A stretch of DNA of 64,000 bases from an uncultured Bacilli bacterium (GCA_934155645.1 CAKPHC010000004.1:1-64000), one strand, 5' to 3'; shown: positions 8,587 through 17,279, counted from the first letter of the stretch. Numbers and translations are program-made. Notes: generated from the letters alone by a model not told the origin.

Positions 8587-10680
8587 ATGAAGATAGATAA
8601 TTTAAATCAAGAACAACAAAAAGCAGTTTTAAAAGTAGATGGCCCTATTTTAATTCTGGCAGGTGCTGGGAGTGGTAAAACAAGAGTCTTAACAACTAAA
8701 ATTGCTTATTTAATAGAAGATATAGGCATAAGTCCCTATAATATTTTAGCAATAACATTTACTAACAAGGCAGCTAAAGAAATGAATGACCGTCTTTATA
8801 AAATGATTGGTGATGTATCTAAAAAAATTCAAGTGTCAACATTCCATTCTTTTGGACTTAAGATTTTAAGAGAAAATTGTGAACCCCTTGGTTATCAATC
8901 TAATTTTGTAATTATGGATAGCGAGGACAGCCTATCAGTTATAAAGAAAATCTTAAAAGAGTATAACTTAGACCCCAAACAATACAATCCACATGCAATA
9001 AGAAATAAAATAAGTAGTTGTAAAAATGAGTTAATGATGCCAAACGATTATGAAAAGTATGCAATAAGTGAATATGAACAAGTTGTATTAAAAGTATATC
9101 GTAGATATCAAGAAACATTGTTTAAAAACAATTCTATTGATTTTGATGATTTGCTAATATTACCAATAAAACTATTTAGAGAGCATCCAAGTATATTACA
9201 AAGATATCAAGAGCATTTCCAATATATTTTAATTGATGAGTATCAAGACACAAATGAAGCTCAATATATTCTAACTAAAATGATTAGTGCTAAATATAAA
9301 AACATTTGCTGTGTTGGTGATAACGACCAATCAATTTATAGTTTTAGAGGTGCCAATTATCGTAACATATTGAACTTTGAAAAAGACTATAGTAATGCTA
9401 CTGTAATAAAACTTGAACAAAACTATCGCTCTACTAGTAATATTCTAGATGCAGCTAATGATGTAATAAAAAACAACCGTGAAAGAAAAGATAAGAATTT
9501 ATGGTCTACTAAAGGTGAAGGAGAAAAAATATCATATTTTAGAGCCTATAACGAACGTGATGAAGCTTTTTATGTAGTGCGAGAAATAAAGAAACTTCTA
9601 AATAAGGGAATCAATTATCAAGAAATTGCAGTTTTGTATAGAACCAATGCTCAGTCAAGAAACTTAGAAGAAGAATTTCTAAAAGAAAACTTACCATATC
9701 GTGTAGTAGGTAGCTTTTACTTCTATAGTAGAAAAGAAATTAAGGATTTAATCGCATACTTAAGATTAATTCACAATGAAAATGATAATGTAAGTTTATT
9801 AAGAGTAATTAATACCCCTAAACGTGGTATAGGCTTAAAAACAATAGAAAATCTAACTACTAAAGCTGATGCATTAGGTACTAGTATCTATAACGTAATA
9901 GATAGTGGTAAAGAATTAGAATTCAAAAAAATGATTGAACAACTAAAAGAGTTGAGTAAAGATTTAACATTAACAGAATTAGTTGATAAAGTATTAAATG
10001 TTACTGGACTAAAGAAAGAATATGAGGAAGAAAAAACTCTAGAAGCAGATATAAGAATTGAAAACTTAGAAGAATTTAAGTCAATTACTAAAACATTCGA
10101 AGAAAAAGAAGGATTAGTATCTTTAGAGGATTTTCTATTAGAAATTAGTTTAGTTAGTGATGTTAATGAATATAAAGACGATAAAAATCGTATTAGTTTG
10201 ATGACAGTGCACTCAGTAAAAGGCTTAGAATTTGACTATGTATTTGTAGTAGGATTAGAAGAAGGTATATTCCCACATATGAATTCATTAATGGATAATG
10301 CTGAACTAGAAGAAGAAAGACGCCTTTGTTATGTAGCAATAACAAGAGCAAGAGAAAAACTATATCTGGTAAATGCTAGAACAAGAACTATCTATGGTAA
10401 AGAATCAAGTAATCCAGCCAGTAGATTTATAAGCGAAATAAATGAAAAATTACTAGAAAAAGAATTTAAAGACGATAAAGAAAATGTTCCAAAATTAAAT
10501 AAAGAAGAATACTTTTATCAAGATAATGTTGATTATAAAGTCGGAGATTTTGTTTATCACGAAGTATTTGGTCAAGGCAAGGTAGTTGAGGTAACTAATA
10601 CACTTATGAGTATTGCCTTTAGACATCCGTATGGTATAAAAAAATTAATGAAAAATCATAAAAGCATTAAAAAAATATAG
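8587..10680 (+). CDS. pcrA: PcrA, ATP-dependent 3'-5' DNA helicase
   Basis: UvrD/PcrA helicase for nucleotide excision repair, plasmid replication and removal of RecA or RNA polymerase from DNA. The 697-residue protein begins LNQEQQKAV (Q motif), then Walker A AGAGSGKTR (25-33), FTNKAAKEM (motif Ia), LIDEYQDTN (motif II), VGDNDQSIYSFRGA (motif III), LEQNYRS (motif IV), MTVHSVKGLEF (motif V) and CYVAITRAR (motif VI). A small C-terminal domain (about 645-697, KVGDFVYHEVFGQGKV) matches the Tudor-like RNA polymerase contact domain of PcrA. Slightly shorter than the B. subtilis enzyme. Confidence 0.96.
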   Translation: MKIDNLNQEQQKAVLKVDGPILILAGAGSGKTRVLTTKIAYLIEDIGISPYNILAITFTNKAAKEMNDRLYKMIGDVSKKIQVSTFHSFGLKILRENCEPLGYQSNFVIMDSEDSLSVIKKILKEYNLDPKQYNPHAIRNKISSCKNELMMPNDYEKYAISEYEQVVLKVYRRYQETLFKNNSIDFDDLLILPIKLFREHPSILQRYQEHFQYILIDEYQDTNEAQYILTKMISAKYKNICCVGDNDQSIYSFRGANYRNILNFEKDYSNATVIKLEQNYRSTSNILDAANDVIKNNRERKDKNLWSTKGEGEKISYFRAYNERDEAFYVVREIKKLLNKGINYQEIAVLYRTNAQSRNLEEEFLKENLPYRVVGSFYFYSRKEIKDLIAYLRLIHNENDNVSLLRVINTPKRGIGLKTIENLTTKADALGTSIYNVIDSGKELEFKKMIEQLKELSKDLTLTELVDKVLNVTGLKKEYEEEKTLEADIRIENLEEFKSITKTFEEKEGLVSLEDFLLEISLVSDVNEYKDDKNRISLMTVHSVKGLEFDYVFVVGLEEGIFPHMNSLMDNAELEEERRLCYVAITRAREKLYLVNARTRTIYGKESSNPASRFISEINEKLLEKEFKDDKENVPKLNKEEYFYQDNVDYKVGDFVYHEVFGQGKVVEVTNTLMSIAFRHPYGIKKLMKNHKSIKKI

Positions 10681-10689
10681 GAGGATTTT

Positions 10690-11604
10690 ATGAATAATGA
10701 AAAAACTTTAGTAATTATGGCGGCAGGTATGGGAAGCCGTTTTGGAGGATTAAAACAAATCGAACCAGTTGGACCTAATGGGGAATTTATCATCGATTAT
10801 TCTATTTATGATGCAATCAAAGTTGGTTTTAATCGAGTAGTGTTCATCATAAAAGAGGAAAATTATGATATTTTTAAAGAAACAGTAGGAAACAGAGTTG
10901 CAAGTCATATAAAAGTAGATTATGTATTTCAAAAAATAGATAACATCCCAAATGGTTATCAAGTACCTGAAAATAGGGTAAAACCTTGGGGTACATCTCA
11001 TGCAATTCTTTCTTGCTATGGGATTGTTAATGAAGATTTCATAGTAATTAATTCAGATGACTTTTATGGAAGAGATGCATTTAGTGCTGCAATGAAATTC
11101 TTAAAAGAAAGAGAAGAAAAGAATTTGTCAGAATATGCTCTTATCGGATACCATGTAAAAAACACTTTAACTGACAATGGTTCAGTAAAAAGAGGAGTAT
11201 GCAAAGTAAATAATAATTATTTAGAGGCATTAATCGAAAGTGAAATAACTAAAGACAAAGAAATTATTACAGCAAAACCACTAGATGGTAGTGATTCATT
11301 TGAGGTAGAACCTGATTCATATGTATCTATGAACTGTTTTGCTTTTACTCCAGATATCTTAGACTATTTAAAAGATAATTTTCCAAAATTCTTAGATAGC
11401 CATAAAAATAATTTAGAGAAATGTGAATATTTACTACCTGAATCTGTATTCGCCAAAATGAAAGAAGACAATACTAAAGTAAGAGTAGTACCTACTACTG
11501 CTAAATGGTATGGTGTAACTTATAAAGAAGATAAAGAAAGTGTAGTAGCAGCAATTAAGAAAATGATAGAAAATGGTGAATATCCGGAAAATTTATGGAA
11601 ATAA
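10690..11604 (+). CDS. sugar-phosphate nucleotidyltransferase family protein
   Basis: A 304-residue member of the NTP_transferase fold. It opens with VIMAAGMGSRFGGLKQ (residues 8-23), the nucleotide-binding G-x-G-x-R...K signature of GlmU, RfbA and LicC proteins, and has NSDDFYG as the metal-binding aspartate motif. The specific sugar or alcohol phosphate is not recognisable. It lies 9 bp after pcrA with an SD (GGAGG), so it is co-transcribed with pcrA, and ends in a terminator that separates it from ligA. Family assignment is firm; function beyond that is not. Confidence 0.85.
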   Translation: MNNEKTLVIMAAGMGSRFGGLKQIEPVGPNGEFIIDYSIYDAIKVGFNRVVFIIKEENYDIFKETVGNRVASHIKVDYVFQKIDNIPNGYQVPENRVKPWGTSHAILSCYGIVNEDFIVINSDDFYGRDAFSAAMKFLKEREEKNLSEYALIGYHVKNTLTDNGSVKRGVCKVNNNYLEALIESEITKDKEIITAKPLDGSDSFEVEPDSYVSMNCFAFTPDILDYLKDNFPKFLDSHKNNLEKCEYLLPESVFAKMKEDNTKVRVVPTTAKWYGVTYKEDKESVVAAIKKMIENGEYPENLWK

Positions 11605-11628
11605 AGTACTAATTTTAGTGCTTTTTTT
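11605..11628 (+). terminator. terminator after the nucleotidyltransferase gene
   Basis: AGTACT (11605-11610) pairs with AGTGCT (11617-11622) through one G-U pair, followed by seven T residues, starting right at the stop codon. Confidence 0.65.
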
Positions 11629-11636
11629 ATATAAAT

Positions 11637-11645
11637 TGTTATAAT
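11637..11645 (+). promoter_or_regulatory. extended -10 promoter for ligA
   Basis: TGT-TATAAT with no recognisable -35, inside the 58-bp gap after the upstream terminator. Its end is 17 nt before the ligA ATG chosen here. Confidence 0.55.
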
Positions 11646-11662
11646 AAATATAGGTGAAAAAT

Positions 11663-13645
11663 ATGCAAGAAAGATACAATGAACTAATAAAAATTATTAA
11701 TGAAGCAGATTATAACTATCATACACTTGATAATCCAACTATAACTGACCAAGAATATGATAAATATTTAAGAGAATTATATAGAATTGAAGAAGAACAT
11801 CCAGAATTAAAACGTGAAGACTCTCCGAGTAATAGAGCAGGTGGACAAGTATTAGATGAATTTAAAAAAGTTACTCATACTATCCCAATGATGTCTTTAA
11901 GTAACGTTTTTAATGAGAGTGAAATTGTAACTTTTGATTCAAGAATTAGAAAAGAAGGATTTACTCCTAAATATGTATGTGAATTAAAAATAGATGGACT
12001 AAGTGTTTCACTGCGTTATGAAAAAGGTAAATTAGTAACAGCAGCCACTAGAGGAGATGGAGTAACAGGAGAAGATATTACTGCTAATGCAAAGACAATA
12101 AAGACTATTCCTCTTAAATTAAACAAAGAAATTGATATAGAAGTTCGTGGCGAAATATACATGAGCAAAAAAGTTCTTGAGAAGTTAAATAAAGAAAGAG
12201 AAAAAGAAGGTAAACCATTATTTCAAAATGCTAGAAATGCAGCTGCTGGTTCAGTAAGACAATTGGATTCAAAAATTGCTGCTAAAAGAAATCTAGAATG
12301 CTTTATATATCACTTACCTAATCCTTTAGATTATGGAATAACCACACATTACGAAGCATTACAATTTATGAAAGACCTAGGTTTAAGAACTAATCCAAAC
12401 AATAGATTAGTAAAAAACGTTAATGAAGTTTTATCTTTTATTGATGATTATACTAAAGAAAGACCAAATCTTGCTTATGATATAGATGGAGTAGTTATTA
12501 AGGATAACAGTATCTTAGAACAACAAGCATTAGGTTTCACAGCTAAATATCCTAAATGGGCCACAGCTTATAAATTCCCAGCTACAGAAGTATTAACCAA
12601 ACTAACAGATATAATATTTACAGTTGGAAGAACTGGACAAATTACTCCTAACGCTGTATTAGAACCAGTAATTGTTCAAGGTTCAACTATCAGAAGAGCA
12701 ACTCTTCATAATGAAGATTATGTAAAAGAAAAAGACTTAAAGATAGGTGACATAGTCTCTATTAGAAAAGCAGGAGATGTTATACCTGAAGTAGTAAAAC
12801 CTATAAAAGAAAGAAGAACAGGTGAAGAAAAAGATTTTGAAATGATTAAGTTCTGTCCTATATGTAATTCTCCACTTATGAAAAAAGATGGCCAAGTAGA
12901 TTATTATTGTTTTAATCCAAATTGTGATAGACGTAATATAGAAGGAATTATTCACTTTGTCTCTAGAAAAGCTATGAACATAGATGGATTAGGTGAAAAA
13001 ATAGTTGAAGATTTTTATAACATGCATTTTATCAACAATATTGTGGATATTTATCATTTGAACAAACATCGTGAAGATTTAATAGAACTAGAAGGATATG
13101 GCGATAAGAGTGTAGATAATTTATTAAAAGCCATTGAAGATAGTAAAACTAATTCCTTAGAAAGATTAATTTTTGGATTAGGAATTGCTCATGTAGGTGA
13201 AAAAACGGCTAAAATTTTAGCAACACGTTATAAAACACTAGATAATTTAATGAGTGCTAGTTTAGAAGAATTAACTAACGTTAATGACATTGGTGAAATT
13301 ATTGCCAAAAGCATAATTAATTACTTTTCTATTGAATATAACCAAAACTTGATTCAAGAATTAAAAGATTTAGGACTTAATACAAAATATTTAGGAGCCG
13401 AAATAATAGAAGATATTAATTTCTTAAATAAAACTTTTGTTATAACCGGTACTTTATCTAATATGTCTAGAGATGAAGCTAAAGATAAAGTAGAACTATT
13501 AGGCGGTAAAACCTCATCTTCAGTAAGTAAAAAAACGGATGTTGTAATAGTAGGAGATAATCCTGGTAGTAAATTTGATAAGGCTAAAGAACTAAATATT
13601 GAAATATGGGATGAAGATAAATTTTTATCAATGTTAAATAAATGA
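11663..13645 (+). CDS. ligA: LigA, NAD-dependent DNA ligase
   Basis: The replicative ligase that seals nicks using NAD+. The 660-residue protein has domain Ia (YNYHTLDNPTITDQEYD, NAD binding), the adenylation motif KIDG with K109, TRGDGVTGEDIT, an OB-fold, a four-cysteine zinc finger (CPIC, CFNPNC), helix-hairpin-helix repeats and a C-terminal BRCT domain from about 585. I start at ATG 11663, which sits 5 bases after the SD AGGTGA, not at the in-frame GTG 11654, which lies within the SD itself. In many Firmicutes ligA follows pcrA directly; here a nucleotidyltransferase gene and a terminator intervene. Confidence 0.96.
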   Translation: MQERYNELIKIINEADYNYHTLDNPTITDQEYDKYLRELYRIEEEHPELKREDSPSNRAGGQVLDEFKKVTHTIPMMSLSNVFNESEIVTFDSRIRKEGFTPKYVCELKIDGLSVSLRYEKGKLVTAATRGDGVTGEDITANAKTIKTIPLKLNKEIDIEVRGEIYMSKKVLEKLNKEREKEGKPLFQNARNAAAGSVRQLDSKIAAKRNLECFIYHLPNPLDYGITTHYEALQFMKDLGLRTNPNNRLVKNVNEVLSFIDDYTKERPNLAYDIDGVVIKDNSILEQQALGFTAKYPKWATAYKFPATEVLTKLTDIIFTVGRTGQITPNAVLEPVIVQGSTIRRATLHNEDYVKEKDLKIGDIVSIRKAGDVIPEVVKPIKERRTGEEKDFEMIKFCPICNSPLMKKDGQVDYYCFNPNCDRRNIEGIIHFVSRKAMNIDGLGEKIVEDFYNMHFINNIVDIYHLNKHREDLIELEGYGDKSVDNLLKAIEDSKTNSLERLIFGLGIAHVGEKTAKILATRYKTLDNLMSASLEELTNVNDIGEIIAKSIINYFSIEYNQNLIQELKDLGLNTKYLGAEIIEDINFLNKTFVITGTLSNMSRDEAKDKVELLGGKTSSSVSKKTDVVIVGDNPGSKFDKAKELNIEIWDEDKFLSMLNK

Positions 13646-13669
13646 TAGGCACTTAAAATATACCTAATA

Positions 13670-13696
13670 TCTAGTTATGAATATCATAAGACTAGA
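13670..13696 (+). promoter_or_regulatory. long hairpin just upstream of the CotD-like gene SD
   Basis: TCTAGT-TATGA (13670-13680) pairs with TCATA and ACTAGA (13684-13696) around a 3-base loop, with a 2-base bulge. No T run follows; instead the SD TAGGAGG begins at once. It may stabilise the mRNA end or control translation. No promoter is clear in the gap. Confidence 0.45.
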
Positions 13697-13710
13697 TAGG
13701 AGGAAATTAA

Positions 13711-14076
13711 ATGTTTGGTGGATGTTGTCATGATAGACAAAATGAATTTAATCAAAACTTTGTAGGTGAAAACGATATCAATATGGATATTGATGTAAAT
13801 ATGGCAGGAGGAAACATAAATATGGCAAATGCAATGCCAGCAGTAGATAACCAAAATCTAATGATGGGTTCTACTATGCAGTCTCCAATTGTTGAACCAA
13901 TGCAAGAGAGAGTTGTACATAGAACAATAATGCATGAAGTACCACATGTATGCCCTCAAAGAACTAAAATAATTAACCACCACGTATATAAACATACGTA
14001 TAGACCAAGCTATAGTTGCTGTGAAGAAAATACTGTATCTAATATACAATGTGGTTCTTGTTGCCAATTTAGATAA
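13711..14076 (+). CDS. small cysteine- and histidine-rich protein, CotD-like
   Basis: A 121-residue protein with GCCHD at the N-terminus, a methionine- and asparagine-rich low-complexity middle, and a C-terminal part with HVCPQRTKIINHHVYKHTYRPSYSCC and CGSCCQF. The NHHVYKH segment resembles the inner spore coat protein CotD, where histidine- and cysteine-rich tails cross-link. This likeness is by pattern only, and the lineage may not sporulate, so a non-coat role is possible. A strong SD (AGGAGG) precedes it and a long-armed terminator follows. No signal peptide or membrane segment is visible. Confidence 0.6.
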   Translation: MFGGCCHDRQNEFNQNFVGENDINMDIDVNMAGGNINMANAMPAVDNQNLMMGSTMQSPIVEPMQERVVHRTIMHEVPHVCPQRTKIINHHVYKHTYRPSYSCCEENTVSNIQCGSCCQFR

Positions 14077-14080
14077 TAAA

Positions 14081-14118
14081 CAAATAGTCATACTTTAGGT
14101 ATGGCTTTTTTCTATTTG
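14081..14118 (+). terminator. terminator after the CotD-like gene
   Basis: GTCATAC (14087-14093) pairs with GTATGGC (14099-14105), followed by six T residues. An outer pair CAAATAG (14081-14087) and CTATTTG (14112-14118) brackets the whole element. Confidence 0.75.
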
Positions 14119-14127
14119 TGATATAAT
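14119..14127 (+). promoter_or_regulatory. extended -10 promoter for the mazG-ASCH operon
   Basis: TGA-TATAAT immediately after the preceding terminator; no good -35. The SD AGGAGG (14143-14149 region) and ATG 14156 follow. Confidence 0.55.
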
Positions 14128-14155
14128 TATTTCAATAACTATTAGGAGGTATATC

Positions 14156-14455
14156 ATGAATATGAAAGAAATTCAAAAACAAATATGGCAAAACAAAGTT
14201 AACAAAGGATTTAATATTACAGATGTTAATAAAGAATTTTGCTTACTTTATGGAGAAGTAGCAGAAGCATATGAAGCTTATAGAAAGAAAAAAGATGATT
14301 TAGGTGAAGAACTTGCAGATATAGCAATTTACTTAATGGGATTATCAGAAATGCTTGGTTTTGATTTAGAAGACCAAATATTATCAAAGGTATCCAAAAA
14401 CGAAAAACGAGTTTATAAAGATATAAATGGAGTTACTACAAGAGTAGGAGAATAG
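14156..14455 (+). CDS. MazG-like nucleotide pyrophosphohydrolase
   Basis: A 99-residue all-alpha NTP-PPase protein. It has the paired acidic metal-binding motifs GEVAEAYEA (about residues 32-40) and EELADIAIYLMG (about 50-61), the MazG/iMazG arrangement that hydrolyses non-canonical or excess (d)NTPs to monophosphates. It is a single-domain form. ATG 14156 is set by an SD six bases upstream. The next gene starts 2 bp after its stop, so it forms an operon with two ASCH-domain genes, which suggests a shared role in modified nucleotide handling (inference). Confidence 0.78.
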   Translation: MNMKEIQKQIWQNKVNKGFNITDVNKEFCLLYGEVAEAYEAYRKKKDDLGEELADIAIYLMGLSEMLGFDLEDQILSKVSKNEKRVYKDINGVTTRVGE

Positions 14456-14457
14456 CC

Positions 14458-14844
14458 ATGAAAGCATTAACAATAAAAGAACCATGGGCTACTTTAATTA
14501 TAGATGGATATAAAAAATACGAATTTAGAAGTTGGAAAACTAATTATAGAGGTAAAATACTGATTCATGCAGGAATGTCTCTTGAAAAAGATATGTTAAA
14601 AAGATTTGAAGAGTATGATTTAAAATGCTCTAAAGGTGAAATAATAGGCGAAGCGGAATTAACAGATTGTATCCTAGTAGATAAGGAATTTAATGATGAA
14701 CTAATTAAGATTAACCCAGTTGTGTATGCAAAAAGCAATCATGTTCAAAAATATGCGTGGAAATTAGAAAATGTAATCAAGTATTCTAATCCTATACCAA
14801 TTAAAGGTAAATTAGGATTATGGAACTATGAAAAGGAGAATTAA
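14458..14844 (+). CDS. ASCH domain protein 1
   Basis: A 128-residue ASCH (PUA-like beta-barrel) protein. The N-terminal MKALTIKEPWATLIIDGYKKYEFRSW and YRGKILIHAG match the ASCH cleft motif (G-x-K-x-x-E-x-R), expected to bind RNA or a modified base. Some ASCH proteins are N4-acetylcytidine amidohydrolases or nucleases; no function can be assigned here. It sits 2 bp after the MazG-like gene, and the SD of the next ASCH gene lies at its 3' end. Confidence 0.78.
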   Translation: MKALTIKEPWATLIIDGYKKYEFRSWKTNYRGKILIHAGMSLEKDMLKRFEEYDLKCSKGEIIGEAELTDCILVDKEFNDELIKINPVVYAKSNHVQKYAWKLENVIKYSNPIPIKGKLGLWNYEKEN

Positions 14845-14845
14845 T

Positions 14846-15181
14846 ATGAAACATGAAATGAACTTACACGATGCACCATTTAATTTAATAAAAAGTGGAA
14901 CAAAAACAATAGAATTACGACTAAACGATGAAAAACGTCAAAAAATTAAAATTGGTGACATAATAGAGTTTACAAATAGAACTACAAATGAAAAAATAAT
15001 GACAAAAGTAAAAGCACTTCATCATTATCAATCATTTAGTGAACTTTATAAGCATTTTGATAAAATAAAACTTGGATATAGCGAAAAAGAAGAGGCAAAC
15101 CCTTCTGATATGGAATTATACTATTCACAAGAAGAACAAAATAAATATGGAGTTCTAGGAATAGAAATGGAACTAATTTAA
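14846..15181 (+). CDS. ASCH domain protein 2
   Basis: A second ASCH-fold protein, 111 residues from ATG 14846, which is preceded by AAGGAG at 14833-14838; the in-frame ATG at 14828 lies before that SD and is not used. The motif IKSGTKTIELRLNDEKR (about 15-31) is the ASCH signature, followed by IKIGDIIEF and a C-terminal YGVLGIEMEL strand. It differs clearly from ASCH protein 1, so this is not a recent tandem duplication. The exact substrate is unknown. Confidence 0.78.
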   Translation: MKHEMNLHDAPFNLIKSGTKTIELRLNDEKRQKIKIGDIIEFTNRTTNEKIMTKVKALHHYQSFSELYKHFDKIKLGYSEKEEANPSDMELYYSQEEQNKYGVLGIEMELI

Positions 15182-15204
15182 ACTGTACAATGTGCAGTTT
15201 TTTT
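15181..15204 (+). terminator. terminator after ASCH protein 2
   Basis: AACTGTAC pairs with GTGCAGTT around a 3-base loop, followed by T residues, starting at the stop codon. Confidence 0.75.
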
Positions 15205-15206
15205 AA

Positions 15207-15229
15207 CAAAAAAAGCACCTTTAAGTGCT
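15207..15229 (-). terminator. minus-strand terminator of the DUF378 gene
   Basis: AGCACC (15214-15219) pairs with AGTGCT (15224-15229) with a G-U pair; read on the minus strand it is followed by seven T residues. It is back-to-back with the plus-strand terminator. Confidence 0.7.
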
Positions 15230-15234
15230 CTAAT

Positions 15235-15438
15235 TTATTTATCTTCTAAATCGCCAAACAATAGACCAATGTTAATTATTCCAGCAAGGCCAACAAGTGT
15301 ATAAATGATTCTTGATACAACTTGATCAGCACCGCCAAATAAAGAAGCCACTAGGTCAAATTCAAATAGACCAATAAGTCCCCAGTTTAATGCACCAATA
15401 ATTGTTAGTACTAATGCTACTTTTTGTAATGTTTGCAT
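15235..15438 (-). CDS. DUF378 small membrane protein
   Basis: A 67-residue membrane protein with two hydrophobic helices and the family sequence VALVLTIIGALNWGLIGLFEFDLVASLFG, then RIIYTLVGLAGI. The GALNWGLIGLF segment is diagnostic of DUF378 (YuzA-like) proteins, which have no known function. The start is ATG 15438 with SD GGAGGAATAAT; an upstream in-frame ATG at 15498 would add 20 polar residues but has no SD. Monocistronic on the minus strand between two plus-strand units. Confidence 0.88.
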   Translation of the reverse strand: MQTLQKVALVLTIIGALNWGLIGLFEFDLVASLFGGADQVVSRIIYTLVGLAGIINIGLLFGDLEDK

Positions 15439-15556
15439 ATTATTCCTCCTTTTAACTAATTCACTATTATGATAAACAATTATTTTAAAATTATTCACGA
15501 ATAATAGATAAACATAACCATATAATTAATTGAAAAGAAAAAATATGAGGTGAAAG

Positions 15557-16573
15557 ATGAAAAAAATAATTATTTTGGGTACAGTAATAATGATGTTATT
15601 TGTAACAGGATGTGGGAAAAAAAGCGCCGATGATGTTATTAAAGAATTAGATAAAAAAATAACATCAGCAACAACATATCAACTAGATGGAACGTTACAA
15701 ATTACAAATAATGATGATACATATAACTATAATGTTAAAGTATCTTATGAAAAGCCAAATAAGTATCGTGTAAGTTTAGTTAATACATCAAATGACCACG
15801 AACAAATAATTTTAAAGAATACTGAAGGAGTTTATGTAGTAACACCATCCTTAAATAAGAGTTTTAAATTCCAAAGTGATTGGCCAAATAATAATTCTCA
15901 AGTTTATTTATTAAATTCATTATTAAGTGATATAAATAATGATAAAGAAAGAGTCTTTGAAGAAACAAAAGATGGATATACTATCACAACTAAAGTAACT
16001 TATCCTAACAATACTAATTTAATAAAACAAAAAATTACTTTAGATAAGGACTTAAATATCAAAGGTGTAGAAGTTTTAAATTCTAATGATATATCACAAA
16101 TGATTATGAAATTTAATAATATAGATTTAAAAGCAAATTTTGATGATGATTATTTTGATCTAGACAGTATTATTGAACAAATAGATACAAATGAGAATAA
16201 AAATAATAATGATAAAACGGAAAAATCTAACGCAATAAACGACATTATATATCCATTATATATACCTACAGGAACAGCTTTAGTAGATAAAGAAAAAGTT
16301 AGTAAAACTGATGGTGAACGCATAATTTTAACATTTGATGGCGAAAAACCGTTCCTTCTAGTTGAAGAAACGGCAAGTGTAGAAAACGAATTCTCAGTAA
16401 TACCAACATATGGAGACCCATTATTATTAGCAGATACAGTAGCAGCATTATCTTCAAACTCAATAACATGGATTAGCAATGGTATAGAATATTACATAGT
16501 ATCAGACGCTATGAGTCAAATAGAATTAATTGAAATTGCAAGCTCAATTAATGCGATACCTACAATGAAATAG
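15557..16573 (+). CDS. LolA-like (YdcC-type) lipoprotein
   Basis: A 338-residue predicted lipoprotein: signal peptide 1-18 and lipobox VTGC with C19. The body (about 25-200) resembles the LolA-like fold of outer-membrane lipoprotein carrier relatives found in Gram-positives, such as B. subtilis YdcC, with repeated beta strands (TYQLDGTLQI, VKVSYEKPNKYRVSL, GVYVVTPSLNKSFKF, KDGYTITTKVTY). The C-terminal 110 residues form a second domain (YIPTGTALVDKEKVSKTDGERIILTFDG) like DUF4367. The family is linked to sensing or regulatory roles at the surface; exact role unknown. SD GAGGTGAAAG. Confidence 0.75.
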   Translation: MKKIIILGTVIMMLFVTGCGKKSADDVIKELDKKITSATTYQLDGTLQITNNDDTYNYNVKVSYEKPNKYRVSLVNTSNDHEQIILKNTEGVYVVTPSLNKSFKFQSDWPNNNSQVYLLNSLLSDINNDKERVFEETKDGYTITTKVTYPNNTNLIKQKITLDKDLNIKGVEVLNSNDISQMIMKFNNIDLKANFDDDYFDLDSIIEQIDTNENKNNNDKTEKSNAINDIIYPLYIPTGTALVDKEKVSKTDGERIILTFDGEKPFLLVEETASVENEFSVIPTYGDPLLLADTVAALSSNSITWISNGIEYYIVSDAMSQIELIEIASSINAIPTMK

Positions 16574-16600
16574 ACACTTTTGTGTTTATTTTTTTTTAAT
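16574..16600 (+). terminator. weak terminator after the lipoprotein gene
   Basis: ACAC-TTTT-GTGT hairpin (16574-16585), then TTATT and a T run. The stem is only four pairs. Confidence 0.45.
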
Positions 16601-16604
16601 AGAG

Positions 16605-16613
16605 TGTTATAAT
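16605..16613 (+). promoter_or_regulatory. extended -10 promoter
   Basis: TGT-TATAAT, ending 18 nt before ATG 16632 of the next gene; no clear -35. Confidence 0.55.
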
Positions 16614-16631
16614 TTTAACAGGTGATTGAAA

Positions 16632-17186
16632 ATGGCAAATAAGAAAAAAGAAATTAAAAGAGTAAAAAAGAATAAAAATATCGTTGGCAAAACACCTGCT
16701 CATTACAATGAAGATGTTGTAAAAATGGTTAAAATCGGTGTGATAGTACTATTATGTTTTGTTGTTATCTATCTTGTAACGGCTATTATTAATGGTGAGT
16801 TATTTGGTAAGAAGACAACACCTACTGAAACTGAAATTCAAAAAGTTGAAATACTAATGGGAGAAACTTTTGAGAAAAATGATAGTGAATACATAATTGT
16901 TTATTATGACTTTAAAGATTCTAACTACAGTGGATTATACAACTCTTTAGTATCAAATTATACTTCTTCTAGTAAAGAAGTACCAATGTACAAAGTTGAT
17001 TTATCTACTAATTTCAGCAAAAAATATATGACAAAAGAAGGAGAAGTTTCTAATACTGCACCTACTAGTCTTGCAAATTTGAAAATTAGTGGATCAACAT
17101 TAATAAGAATCAAAGATAAACAAGTTGTTACTTATCTTGAAGGTAAAGACAATATAAAAAGCTATATAGAAGAATTAGTAAAATAG
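16632..17186 (+). CDS. membrane-anchored protein with thioredoxin-like C-terminal pattern
   Basis: A 184-residue protein with a lysine-rich cytoplasmic N-terminus (1-30), one membrane helix (about 32-54) and an extracellular domain. The domain has the strand/helix order of a thioredoxin fold (YIIVYYDFKDS, VPMYKVDLSTNF, TAPTSLANLKISGSTLIRIKDKQVVTYLEG) with a PT turn near the end but no CxxC, so it is not a redox enzyme. The start is ATG 16632, 6 bases after AGGTGA; the TTG at 16626 overlaps the SD. The fold call is by eye and uncertain. Confidence 0.65.
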   Translation: MANKKKEIKRVKKNKNIVGKTPAHYNEDVVKMVKIGVIVLLCFVVIYLVTAIINGELFGKKTTPTETEIQKVEILMGETFEKNDSEYIIVYYDFKDSNYSGLYNSLVSNYTSSSKEVPMYKVDLSTNFSKKYMTKEGEVSNTAPTSLANLKISGSTLIRIKDKQVVTYLEGKDNIKSYIEELVK

Positions 17187-17210
17187 GTACTCAAATGAGT
17201 ATCTTTTTTT
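17186..17210 (+). terminator. terminator after the thioredoxin-like gene
   Basis: GGTACTC-AAAT-GAGTATC hairpin, beginning at the last base of the stop codon and followed by seven T residues. Confidence 0.7.
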
Positions 17211-17248
17211 AAATTTTAATTCTATTTTTCTAGTACATATGATAAAAT

Positions 17249-17254
17249 TATAAT
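17249..17254 (+). promoter_or_regulatory. -10 box for the S41 peptidase gene
   Basis: TATAAT ending 25 nt before ATG 17280. An in-frame ATG at 17253 falls inside this box and is therefore rejected as the start. Confidence 0.5.
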
Positions 17255-17279
17255 GTATGACAATAATAGAGGTGAAGTT

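Noticed and set aside
17253..17279. ATG 17253 as the S41 peptidase start
   Set aside because: It falls inside the TATAAT box; ATG 17280 has the SD.
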